Shown piece after piece: positions 55,325-63,633 of a DNA stretch of 64,000 bases (positions are counted from its first letter, which is position 1; the number at the start of each line of letters is the position of its first letter). The notes beneath the pieces are model-generated. The model saw only the letters and a list, made by a program, of their open reading frames with translations. It searched no databases and was not told the origin of the DNA. Made by a program: the position numbers and the translations under genes. This stretch comes from Paraphotobacterium marinum. GTDB taxonomy: Bacteria > Pseudomonadota > Gammaproteobacteria > Enterobacterales > Vibrionaceae. Where the stretch lies: assembly GCF_002216855.1 (NCBI RefSeq), contig NZ_CP022356.1:868001-932000 (forward strand), read 5' to 3'.

Positions 55325-56551
55325 TTATTTACAATATTCATGCACGATATCATACATTCGTTTTGGCTCTTTAACAAATGGATTAGAATTGTCCCAAACA
55401 TAACCCGCTAAAATGCTACAAACCATTCTTTTAATTGTATGGTTTGGATAATTATAAAATAAAATATTTTTGAGTGAGCCATCATACCAACCATTCACAA
55501 AGACCTTGAAAACATTGACATAGGAACGAAATGGTTGTTCATAATCATTTTGCCAACAAATAAAGTTATCTTGATGTTTTTTAATAAGACAATGAGCAAC
55601 AAGCTCTGCAGATTTCATTGCTAATGTCATGCCAGATGAAAAAATTGGATCTAAAAACTCACCAGAATTACCTACAATAGCATAATGTTGATTTGCGAGT
55701 TCAACTGAGCTTGCAGAAAAATCAGATAAAGATCTTACTTGATTAACTGAATGATAGTTCTTAATTTGTTCTTTTACAAAATCTTCTTGGTTTAAAATAT
55801 AATCATATATTTCTGTATCACTTAGATTAAATTTAGTTTGAATTTCATTAATATTACCAACTATACCTACCGAACAAATATTATTTTTGAATGGTATTAA
55901 CCATATCCATAAATTTTCAAATTTAGTATGTTCCACAATGGTGATTTCATGAGGAAACTTTAATTGACTCTCGCATGGTAGTTGAATTTGTTTGAAAATA
56001 GCTTGTCTATTCTCTTGGAATGTTTGTGTTTTTAGATTTAATAGATTAGGTAGTAATCGACCAAAACCGCTAGCATCTATAATAAAAGAACAATTAGTTT
56101 TAGTCACTGTTCCTAAGCTATCTTGAATCGTTAAAACCGAATAGTTATCTTTCAGTTCAACAGATTTAACTTCATGTTGAAATAAAATTTTTAATCCTCT
56201 GTCCATCAAATTTTGGGCCAACTTATTATCAAATTGGTCCCTTGGAATTTGATAAGTATGTTTATAGCCTATTGTAAATTGATCTGAAAAATCAAATAAA
56301 GCGTTTTTTCCATTAGCATGAAATAAGGCTCCTTTTTTCATTTGGAACTCATTATTGTCAAACACACCCATTAAACCTGCGTTGTTAATAATATCCATTG
56401 CAGCAGGTAATAAGCTTTCTCCAATAGAGAAACGGGGAAATTGACTTTTTTCAATAACAAGCACATCAATATTATTCCGTAGTAAAATTGAAGCAGCAAT
56501 AAGCCCAGCAGGACCAGCTCCGATAATAACGATTGGAAATTTAGAACTCAT
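55325..56551 (-). CDS. Flavin-dependent halogenase-like FAD oxidoreductase
   Basis: I start at the ATG at 56551 (MSSKFPIVIIGAGPAGL); a TTG at 56572 is also in frame. Of 408 residues, the FAD motif is GAGPAG at 11-16, followed by FSIGESLLPAAMDI. At 69-77 the pattern F-x2-K-x-G-A-x-F (FQMKKGALF) places a lysine, K72, where CmlS-type halogenases have their catalytic lysine. WIWLIP (215-220) matches the WxWxIP hallmark, and FLDPIFSSGM matches the FxPxSxG family motif. Halogenation of an aryl group is therefore supported, though uncharacterised oxidoreductases in Ape-like clusters can share these motifs. It diverges from the Ape cluster 71 nt away and may share its promoter region. Confidence 0.82.
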   Translation of the reverse strand: MSSKFPIVIIGAGPAGLIAASILLRNNIDVLVIEKSQFPRFSIGESLLPAAMDIINNAGLMGVFDNNEFQMKKGALFHANGKNALFDFSDQFTIGYKHTYQIPRDQFDNKLAQNLMDRGLKILFQHEVKSVELKDNYSVLTIQDSLGTVTKTNCSFIIDASGFGRLLPNLLNLKTQTFQENRQAIFKQIQLPCESQLKFPHEITIVEHTKFENLWIWLIPFKNNICSVGIVGNINEIQTKFNLSDTEIYDYILNQEDFVKEQIKNYHSVNQVRSLSDFSASSVELANQHYAIVGNSGEFLDPIFSSGMTLAMKSAELVAHCLIKKHQDNFICWQNDYEQPFRSYVNVFKVFVNGWYDGSLKNILFYNYPNHTIKRMVCSILAGYVWDNSNPFVKEPKRMYDIVHEYCK

Positions 56552-56622
56552 AAATATGACCAAAGTAACCAAGATATGATATATTTTAACAAATAATAAA
56601 ATAAGTTACCAATTACACCATA

Positions 56623-57348
56623 ATGACATCTTTGAATTCATGCTTAAAATTTAACTTAAAATCTTATAACGTATTATCTAAATATCATTACTCCAAAGAT
56701 GACTGGTTATCATTTTTTAAATGTAATGATTATAAGAGTAATCATGAAATTAAGTTTACCTCTATACCTGGTAATATTAAAAGAAGAGCAAGCTTTCTAT
56801 CTAAATTAGCCATTGAAACAGCAACTTCATTAATCAAATCATCGAAGCATGTTGATTTTGCTATATTTGCCAGCCAACATGGCGAAATAGATCGAACAGT
56901 TGGTTTATTACAACAAATTTCAACACAAGAAGAGCTGTCCCCCACATCCTTTGCACAATCTGTTCACAATACTGCATCGGGTCTTTTCAGCATTGCAAAT
57001 AAGTTCACTCAACCTATTACTTCATTATCATCTGGTTCCTCAACATTCATCATGGCATTGATTGAAGCTTATGCATATTTAAATTCTAATGAAAATAATC
57101 AATCAGTTTTGTTGGTATATTTCGATGAAAAATTACCATCAATTTATAAGCCCTATGTAAAAAACACATTTAATACTTTTAGCATTGGATTAATATTAGA
57201 AAAAGGAAATAATTTTAAAATTGAGTTTGAAACAAAAAATATAGCTTTAGATGACGCTCAGCATATTGGTAAAGAGTTTATTGAGTTTTTATATGGGAAT
57301 GCATCTTCAAAATCTATTAATCAATTTCACTTTAGCAAGCTATCATAA
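56623..57348 (+). CDS. apeC: Aryl polyene cluster beta-ketoacyl synthase-like chain-length factor (ApeC-like)
   Basis: The 241-residue protein is a half-length thiolase-fold ketosynthase N-domain: ASQHGEIDRTVGLLQQI, LSPTSFAQSVHNTASGLFSI, and SLSSGSSTFIMALIEAY. The nucleophile cysteine expected in the second half is not present, so it is likely the non-catalytic partner of a ketosynthase (ApeO type), as known for ApeC in E. coli. It sets polyene length. First gene of the plus-strand Ape run. Confidence 0.85.
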   Translation: MTSLNSCLKFNLKSYNVLSKYHYSKDDWLSFFKCNDYKSNHEIKFTSIPGNIKRRASFLSKLAIETATSLIKSSKHVDFAIFASQHGEIDRTVGLLQQISTQEELSPTSFAQSVHNTASGLFSIANKFTQPITSLSSGSSTFIMALIEAYAYLNSNENNQSVLLVYFDEKLPSIYKPYVKNTFNTFSIGLILEKGNNFKIEFETKNIALDDAQHIGKEFIEFLYGNASSKSINQFHFSKLS

Positions 57349-57350
57349 TT

Positions 57351-58133
57351 ATGTTTTATGAAATAAAACAATATTTCTCTATGTATTACAGAGTTTGTAT
57401 GTTTGTAATCTGTTTTATCATTTTTTTCTGTGGTGCACTTTTTTTAGGTTTTGTTTTATTCCCCTTCCACAAAATTATTAGTACTAGTGATGTCTTAGCT
57501 AAAAAAAATAGAGCCAGCATAAAAAAATTATTCATTTTTTTCTGTTTTTTAATGAAATTTTTACGATTAATTGAAATTGAGGTTGAAAAAATTGATAAAA
57601 TAAATAAACTTGATGCGGCTATAATTGTTGCCAATCACCCTACATTACTTGATTACATAATTCTTACCGCTCATATAAATGACTGTTTATGTATAGTAAA
57701 AAAGGAAATATGGAATAATTCAATACTTAAAAATATTGTTCGCCCAGCTGGTTATATGCCTAATAATATGAACCCAGAGTTAATCTTAAAGTGCGACAAT
57801 GCGATTGAGGAGGGGAGCTCAATTTTGATTTTTCCTCAAGGCACAAGAAGCTCATTAGATGATCAGCAACCAATAAAGTCTGAAAGAGGTGCATCACAAC
57901 TTGCTCTTAGAACTAAAACAAACTTGTTGGTTATTAGTATTGCTTTGAATATGGATTTTTTAAATAAATCTCATAAATGGTACATGCCAACTAAACAAAA
58001 ACCGAAATTTAAAATTAAATATGAAGAAACAATTCATATAAATAAGTTTTTGAACAATGATTACCCTATTTCAATACAAGCTAGAAAATTAAATAAATTA
58101 ATCAATGAAAAATTATTACGCTACAATTCTTAA
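57351..58133 (+). CDS. apeD: Lysophospholipid acyltransferase-family protein (ApeD-like)
   Basis: The 260-residue protein has an N-terminal membrane helix and the PlsC/LPLAT motifs: NHPTLLDYI (catalytic His-x4-Asp), FPQGTRS (the PlsC FPEGTRS variant) and RGASQLALRTKTNLLVI. It probably attaches the polyene or fatty acyl group to a lipid acceptor at the inner membrane. Starts 2 nt after the apeC stop. The gene order matches ApeD in known clusters. Confidence 0.87.
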   Translation: MFYEIKQYFSMYYRVCMFVICFIIFFCGALFLGFVLFPFHKIISTSDVLAKKNRASIKKLFIFFCFLMKFLRLIEIEVEKIDKINKLDAAIIVANHPTLLDYIILTAHINDCLCIVKKEIWNNSILKNIVRPAGYMPNNMNPELILKCDNAIEEGSSILIFPQGTRSSLDDQQPIKSERGASQLALRTKTNLLVISIALNMDFLNKSHKWYMPTKQKPKFKIKYEETIHINKFLNNDYPISIQARKLNKLINEKLLRYNS

Positions 58134-58160
58134 TAATACAAAAAATATAGAGGTTTAAAT

Positions 58161-58436
58161 ATGGGAGATTTACACACAGAATTAAAAGAATTTATTGTTG
58201 AATCTTTAAATTTAGAAGATATTGAGCCTAAAGATATTGATGATAACGCCCCACTTTTTTCAGAAGCTGATGGTTTAGGACTTGATTCTATTGATGCTCT
58301 TGAATTAGGGCTAGCCTTCAAGAAAAAATATAATATAATGATAGACCAAAATGATGAGTCTCAGCAAAAGCACTTTTATTCAGTTAAAACAATTGCCGAC
58401 TACATAGTTGAAAATATTAAGGATAATAATGATTGA
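58161..58436 (+). CDS. apeE: Acyl carrier protein (ApeE-like)
   Basis: A 91-residue acidic four-helix carrier with the phosphopantetheine serine in GLDSIDALELGL. It holds growing polyene chains as thioesters. An AGAGG ribosome site precedes the ATG, and a second carrier gene follows, overlapping by 8 nt. Two ACPs in tandem (ApeE and ApeF) are a hallmark of aryl polyene systems. Confidence 0.9.
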   Translation: MGDLHTELKEFIVESLNLEDIEPKDIDDNAPLFSEADGLGLDSIDALELGLAFKKKYNIMIDQNDESQQKHFYSVKTIADYIVENIKDNND

Positions 58437-58680
58437 ACAAAATGATGATATTTATATCAAAATCAAATCAATTTTATTTAAACTTTTTGAAATTGAAGAA
58501 AATGAAATAAATCTCGATTCTCATTTGTATAATGATTTAGATCTAGACAGTATAGATACAGTAGATTTAATCGTTTATTTACAAAACATGACGAGCCAAA
58601 AAGTCGACCCTGAAGATTTTAAAAATGTCAGAACCGTAAAAGATGTTGTAAATCAGGCTAAAAAGTTACTTCAAAAATGA
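58429..58680 (+). CDS. apeF: Acyl carrier protein (ApeF-like)
   Basis: An 83-residue second carrier with DLDLDSIDTVDLIVYL holding the modified serine. The start at 58429 (MIEQNDDIYIK) gives the normal length; an in-frame ATG at 58408 overlaps apeE more deeply. It is somewhat more acidic and differs in sequence from ApeE, suiting different steps (starter versus extension). apeG overlaps its stop by 4 nt. Confidence 0.9.
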   Translation: MIEQNDDIYIKIKSILFKLFEIEENEINLDSHLYNDLDLDSIDTVDLIVYLQNMTSQKVDPEDFKNVRTVKDVVNQAKKLLQK

Positions 58681-59237
58681 AATTTTTAAGTGTTTTAATT
58701 TCTATCATTTATTTCATTTATCCTTTTATTATTTTGTATACTTTCCAATATAATATAATTGGAGTTATCATACCTATTTTAATAATAGCCAGTTTTACAA
58801 GATGGTATATTTTCAAAAAATCAAATAACAAATACCTAACCTTTATTTCATTATCATCCTTTATCTGTCTTATTTTATTGTATTTATTAATGATACTTAA
58901 AAAAAATAACGAAGTTTTTTTATACTACCCTGTTTTAATTAATTTTTCTTTATCATTTATTTTCTTTTTTTCTCTAACTCAAAAACAAACCATCATAGAG
59001 ATTTTTGCGAAATTAAAAGATCCACACATTGATGAAAGAGGGATAAAATACATAAGAAAATTGACCATAGTATGGGGTTTTTTTTGTTTTTTTAATGGTT
59101 GTATTTCTCTTATAACAACTTTTTTATCATTAAATATTTGGGCCATCTACAATGGATTTTTGAGCTATATTTTTATTGGGCTGTTTTTTATAGTAGAGCT
59201 TTGTATAAGATATCGTTATAAAAATGCAAATAAATAG
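58677..59237 (+). CDS. apeG: Ape cluster membrane protein (ApeG-like)
   Basis: A 186-residue, very hydrophobic protein with about five to six membrane segments, no signal peptide motif, and a RGIKYIRKLTIVWG amphipathic stretch. Position and size match ApeG, a COG4648-type membrane protein of unknown function found in most aryl polyene clusters. Overlaps apeF by 4 nt and apeH by 14 nt. It is assigned by context. Confidence 0.7.
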   Translation: MKFLSVLISIIYFIYPFIILYTFQYNIIGVIIPILIIASFTRWYIFKKSNNKYLTFISLSSFICLILLYLLMILKKNNEVFLYYPVLINFSLSFIFFFSLTQKQTIIEIFAKLKDPHIDERGIKYIRKLTIVWGFFCFFNGCISLITTFLSLNIWAIYNGFLSYIFIGLFFIVELCIRYRYKNANK

Positions 59238-60612
59238 AAACATGATTACTTTCAATAAAATATTAAAGAATAACATTGATGATAAAATATTCTCCTATTT
59301 GCTTAACAATGTAAAAACATGGAAAGACTTCAAAACAGACGTTAAGAAAATGATTTTCTCTCTAGAAAAAGACTTTAAAGCTATCAATACTTTTTATGTA
59401 TATTTTCAAAATTCATATCAATTTATAGTTACATTTTATGCACTTGCAGTTAGTAATAAAATTTGTATTATAATAAATGAACCTTCATCAATATCTCAAA
59501 TATTGACAATCAGAAATTATTGTTTGTTAACAGATATTTCCTCAATAAAAAATAAATATCAAACTCAATTATGCAATACTTACCTTTTCCAAGATTGCTT
59601 GTCATCTGTACGAGAAACTTCTAATCATCGGTACTTATCTTTTTCAAACAATAAGTTTTTCTATATTTGTACATCTGGTTCAAGTGGACAACCCAAATTA
59701 ATCAAAAAATACTTTTATCAAGTCAATCATGAAATTTTAGCTATTGAAAAAAAGTGGGGAGAACAAGCAAAACAATATGATATTTTAAGTAATGTCTCTC
59801 ATCAGCATCTTTATGGATTAACCTTTAAAATTTTTTGGCCGATGTGTACATTTCGTTCATTTAATGAAGAAATATTTATGTATCCAGAAGATCTTGTTAA
59901 TAGATGTGCACAAAAAATTATAATCTCTAGCCCTGCAACTTTAAGTAGATTAGAAGGTATGCCTTGTTTAATTTCTCCAAAACTAGTGTTTTCATCCGGA
60001 GGGAAACTTAATGAACAAGATGCAATGAAATCGTGTAAGATATTTAATAAAAATATTACAGAGATTTATGGAAGTACCGAAACTGGGATTATTGCCAGTA
60101 GAACTATTAATATTTCCACAAATTGGGTTTTCTTTCCAGAAATAAATTATGTAGTTGATGAACAGTCTTGTTTAAATGTATCTTCTCCCTTTACAAAAAA
60201 TGAACAATGGATTAATACACAAGACATTGTTTCACTGCTGGGACAGAATCAATTTATTTTAAAAGGTAGATTAGACAGAATTATAAAGCTAGAAGAAAAA
60301 AGGATTTCTTTAGAGCAAATTGAGAATATATATAACAGCCATGAACTGATTCAAGAAACAACTACTATAGTTATCAAAAACCATGTTGATAAAGATATTA
60401 TTGCTATGTTAATTGTTCTATCTGCAAAAGGAAAAGCCTTTTTAAAAGAAAATACGCGTCGACAACTTTATATTAAACTCAAACAAGATATACTTCGAAA
60501 AAATATACTAACCTCCTTACCTAAGAGATATAAAATTGTGGATAATTTACCCTATAATTCACAAGGAAAACTAATAAAAAAAATATTTTGCAAGTTTTTG
60601 ATAAGGATATAA
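59224..60612 (+). CDS. apeH: AMP-dependent ligase loading the aryl starter (ApeH-like)
   Basis: The 462-residue adenylate-forming enzyme has P-loop CTSGSSGQPKLIKK, ITEIYGSTETGIIAS, hinge region GRLDRIIKLEEKRI and the C-terminal lysine motif LPYNSQGKLIKK. ApeH-type enzymes load 4-hydroxybenzoate onto the Ape carrier protein. An overlapping start at 59224 (or the ATG at 59242) is used. It is shorter than typical CoA ligases, in line with ACP ligases. No 4-hydroxybenzoate-forming gene is visible in the window. Confidence 0.87.
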   Translation: MQINRNMITFNKILKNNIDDKIFSYLLNNVKTWKDFKTDVKKMIFSLEKDFKAINTFYVYFQNSYQFIVTFYALAVSNKICIIINEPSSISQILTIRNYCLLTDISSIKNKYQTQLCNTYLFQDCLSSVRETSNHRYLSFSNNKFFYICTSGSSGQPKLIKKYFYQVNHEILAIEKKWGEQAKQYDILSNVSHQHLYGLTFKIFWPMCTFRSFNEEIFMYPEDLVNRCAQKIIISSPATLSRLEGMPCLISPKLVFSSGGKLNEQDAMKSCKIFNKNITEIYGSTETGIIASRTINISTNWVFFPEINYVVDEQSCLNVSSPFTKNEQWINTQDIVSLLGQNQFILKGRLDRIIKLEEKRISLEQIENIYNSHELIQETTTIVIKNHVDKDIIAMLIVLSAKGKAFLKENTRRQLYIKLKQDILRKNILTSLPKRYKIVDNLPYNSQGKLIKKIFCKFLIRI

Positions 60613-60613
60613 A

Positions 60614-60958
60614 ATGACCGAACCAATTATTAAAGATATAATTTATAAAACAAAGACAAGTATCGAGTTTGAACTCCAATATCACTCAAAAATGGATGAT
60701 TTTGACGGTCATTTTCCTGGTTTTCCTATTCTACCTGGTGTAAGTCAAATTGACTTAGCAATTAAATTATCCAATAAATATTTTAAAGAAAATCGTAAAT
60801 TTAAAGGTATAAAAAAGCTTAAGTTTAAGGAGCCAATAACACCTAATCTTATCGTTTACCTAAACTTGGAAATTTTAACCAAAATAAATTTGTTAAAATT
60901 TAACTATTTTTCAGATTCATTTGCATTTTCATCTGGAGATATTCTCTTTTATGAGTAA
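60614..60958 (+). CDS. apeI: Hotdog-fold dehydratase (ApeI-like)
   Basis: A 114-residue hot-dog protein with the FabA/FabZ-type motif DDFDGHFPGFPILPGVSQI (catalytic His region). In E. coli ApeI pairs with ApeP as a dehydratase heterodimer that makes the polyene double bonds. Start 1 nt after apeH stop. The partner ApeP is not in the window. ApeI overlaps the start of the next gene by 8 nt. Confidence 0.87.
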   Translation: MTEPIIKDIIYKTKTSIEFELQYHSKMDDFDGHFPGFPILPGVSQIDLAIKLSNKYFKENRKFKGIKKLKFKEPITPNLIVYLNLEILTKINLLKFNYFSDSFAFSSGDILFYE

Positions 60959-62624
60959 TTTGGCTTACAACCCTTGTTTTTTAATTCCTTGTTTTAATCA
61001 TGGAGATAAACTTTCTAAAGTTCTTTCTGAGTTATCTTTGCATAATTACCCAATAATAGTCATCGATGACGGTAGTAATAAGGAAACAAAACAAACTATA
61101 GGTGAACTGAAAAAAAAATTTTGTTTTATAGTTATTCAACTTAATACAAATCGAGGAAAAGGCGGAGCCTTAAAGTTTGGTTTGACATATGCCTCAAAGA
61201 ATCAATTTACCCATGCTATTCAAGTCGATGCAGATGCTCAGCATGATTTAACTCAAATTGAACCTTTGATTAAACTATCACAATCAAACTCCTTATCAAT
61301 TATTTCTGGGCGACCCATTTTTGGAAAGGATGCACCCAAAAGTAGAGTCTATTCGAGGTATATCACTCATATATGGGTATGGTTGGAGACATGCTCCTTT
61401 AAATTAAAAGATACATTATGCGGCTTTAGAATTTATCCAATCAAATCCACATTAAAGTTAATCAAAGAAAATAGAATTGGCAATTATATGGATTTTGATA
61501 TTAGTATTATGGTCTATGCATATTGGAGCAATATAGATATTAAGTTTTTGCCGGTAAAAGTTTACTATGACCCAAATAATATTTCGCATTTCAGGCCTTT
61601 TAAAGATAATATAATTATAAGCAAAATGCATGCTAAACAATTTTTACAAATGTTCTACAGAATCCCTAAATTATACTTCAAGAAAAAACAAAACTTTAAG
61701 TGGTTTGATAAAAAGGAAGCAGGTTCTATTCTTGGTATGAAAATAATATTTTTAGTTTATAGATTTTTGGGAATAACAATCTGTAAATGTATTAGTAAAC
61801 CTATTATTTTTTATTATTTTTTAATCCATTCAAGAGAAAAAGATAATATGAAAGCCTTTCTAAATAATGTTTGTAATTATACAAGTAAACCTCAAGCTAA
61901 ACTCAATAATTCATTTAAATCATTTCAAAATTTTGGTTATAGCATGATTGATAAAATTGCTTGTTGGAATGGGGATATCGAAAAGTTTAACGTGGATACT
62001 AGCGCACTGCAAGGGCTTAGAAAAAATATTAGTCTAGGTAAAGGTGCAATCATTATTAGTGCTCATATTGGGAACATAGAATTATTACGTTCACTGAATC
62101 AATCCAAACAAAAAATCAAAATGAATGCAATTGTGTATACCCAAAATGCATTAAAATTTAATAAGATAATGAAATTAATTAACCCTGATTTTTCCACTAA
62201 TCTGATACACACAAACGAATTTAATATGGAAACAGCTTTACTCATTTCAAAAAAAATCGAGCAAGGCGAACTCATTGTAATTATGGGAGATAGAATACCT
62301 AAATCTAATCAAGATCGTGTTTATCAAGAAACATTCTTAGGTCAGTTAGCAAATTTTCCAAGTGGTCCATTCATACTCGCATCAATTCTTAAATCGCCGG
62401 TTTTTTTTACAACAGTATTATTTAAGGATAGAAAATATACTGTGTTCAGTGAAGCTTTAATATCTGATAAAGAAGTGAATGAGCTTAACAGAAATAATAG
62501 GATTGAAGTTATTAAAAACAATTATATTCAAGCGCTTGAGAAATGTTGTCTAAAATATCCTCATCAATGGTTTAATTTTTTTTCATTTTGGGCTAAAAAT
62601 AATAAAGGAAAATATCTTGAGTAA
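60951..62624 (+). CDS. apeJ: Fused glycosyltransferase-acyltransferase (ApeJ-like)
   Basis: A 557-residue fusion of an N-terminal GT2 glycosyltransferase (CFLIPCFNHGDKLSKVL, VIDDGSNKETK, IQVDADAQHDL, CGFRIYPIK) and a C-terminal LpxL/HtrB-like acyltransferase (SAHIGNIELLRSLNQ with the catalytic His, MGDRIPKSNQDRVYQ, FPSGPFILASIL). It likely glycosylates and acylates the polyene head group or carrier lipid. The real start is ATG 60951 (MSNLAYNP), overlapping apeI; an earlier in-frame start exists within apeI. Confidence 0.85.
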   Translation: MSNLAYNPCFLIPCFNHGDKLSKVLSELSLHNYPIIVIDDGSNKETKQTIGELKKKFCFIVIQLNTNRGKGGALKFGLTYASKNQFTHAIQVDADAQHDLTQIEPLIKLSQSNSLSIISGRPIFGKDAPKSRVYSRYITHIWVWLETCSFKLKDTLCGFRIYPIKSTLKLIKENRIGNYMDFDISIMVYAYWSNIDIKFLPVKVYYDPNNISHFRPFKDNIIISKMHAKQFLQMFYRIPKLYFKKKQNFKWFDKKEAGSILGMKIIFLVYRFLGITICKCISKPIIFYYFLIHSREKDNMKAFLNNVCNYTSKPQAKLNNSFKSFQNFGYSMIDKIACWNGDIEKFNVDTSALQGLRKNISLGKGAIIISAHIGNIELLRSLNQSKQKIKMNAIVYTQNALKFNKIMKLINPDFSTNLIHTNEFNMETALLISKKIEQGELIVIMGDRIPKSNQDRVYQETFLGQLANFPSGPFILASILKSPVFFTTVLFKDRKYTVFSEALISDKEVNELNRNNRIEVIKNNYIQALEKCCLKYPHQWFNFFSFWAKNNKGKYLE

Positions 62625-63057
62625 TATTTTAATTCACACAGAAGTAAATGAAAAAGTTCATTTTGCAGATGCAGACCCTATGGGAGTTCTATACCATGGT
62701 AACTATGCAAGATATTTTGAGCTTGCAAGAGATAAAGCGTTAGAAACGCTAAATTATAGTTATTTAGAAATGGAAAAATCAGGTTTTCTATGGCCTGTAG
62801 TCAAATTAAATACTAAATTTATCAAATATATTAAATATAATCAGTTTATCAAAATTCAATGCGAACTAGTTGAATGGGAAACAAAATTGGTTTTTAACTA
62901 TAGGATGTATTGTGTTGAGAAAGGTTTATTAGCTAAAGGACAAACTACTCAAGTTCCTTATTGTATGAAAACTAATTCTCTTCAATATTCTTTCCCCGAC
63001 ATATTTAAAGAACGTATTGAAAAATTTATTCAAGAAAATGGGATGTACTCATGTTAA
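62617..63057 (+). CDS. apeK: Acyl-CoA/ACP thioesterase (ApeK-like), TTG start
   Basis: A 146-residue hot-dog thioesterase of the 4HBT family with the signature HFADADPMGVLYHGNYARYF (catalytic Asp). It uses a TTG initiator at 62617 with an AAAGGA ribosome site, because no ATG precedes the signature. The start overlaps the apeJ stop (TTGAGTAA). It may release or edit polyene chains, as ApeK does in characterised clusters. Confidence 0.85.
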   Translation: MSNILIHTEVNEKVHFADADPMGVLYHGNYARYFELARDKALETLNYSYLEMEKSGFLWPVVKLNTKFIKYIKYNQFIKIQCELVEWETKLVFNYRMYCVEKGLLAKGQTTQVPYCMKTNSLQYSFPDIFKERIEKFIQENGMYSC

Positions 63058-63610
63058 AAAAATTTTATGTATTTTAATTTTATGTTTTTCATTGCCAATT
63101 TTCTCGATGAGTCTGTCAATTCTTGAGAAAAATCTCAATCAATATCAAAATATAACAGGCAGTTTTACTCAAGATAGAATAATAGCCATATTAAAAAAAC
63201 CATTAAGATCTTCAGGAACATTTTTAATTTCAAAAAAACATGGTTTAATTTGGAAACAAACAGACCCCTTTAATTTAAGGGTTATTTTGAGCGAAAATAA
63301 AATGTCACAAAAATATCAAAACCAACCAGAGGAGTCTTTTACTAAAGATAAAAACCCCTCACTTTTTTATTTTACCAGTTTATTCACACAATTGTTTGAA
63401 GGTGATTTTGAACAATTAAAAACTAATTTTACTTTTGAGCTTAACCAAAATGCTGATACTTGGACATTAACATTAAAACCTAAAACCATGCCCCTGAATA
63501 AAATATTTGAAAAAATTACCATCAAAGGGAATAAATTTATAAATCTTTTGGTTTTACAGGAAATAAGAGGCGATAAGACAATTATCAGATTTAACAACCA
63601 AAAAAAATAA
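63041..63610 (+). CDS. apeL: LolA-like outer-membrane lipoprotein carrier (ApeL-like)
   Basis: The protein resembles LolA: a signal peptide (KKILCILILCFSLPIFS), then SGTFLISKKHGLIWKQTDPFN with the LolA-like strand pattern. Reading from ATG 63041 (MGCTHVKKIL) gives 189 residues. Alternatively the ATG at 63051 (MLKKIL...) would be in frame if one A were added to the A7 run at 63056-63062, which would give a cleaner signal peptide and 186 residues. It would carry the lipid-linked polyene across the periplasm. Overlaps apeK by 17 nt. Confidence 0.8.
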   Translation, partial: GCTHVKKILCILILCFSLPIFSMSLSILEKNLNQYQNITGSFTQDRIIAILKKPLRSSGTFLISKKHGLIWKQTDPFNLRVILSENKMSQKYQNQPEESFTKDKNPSLFYFTSLFTQLFEGDFEQLKTNFTFELNQNADTWTLTLKPKTMPLNKIFEKITIKGNKFINLLVLQEIRGDKTIIRFNNQKK

Positions 63611-63633
63611 ATAATCTAAATCAAGAACAATTA

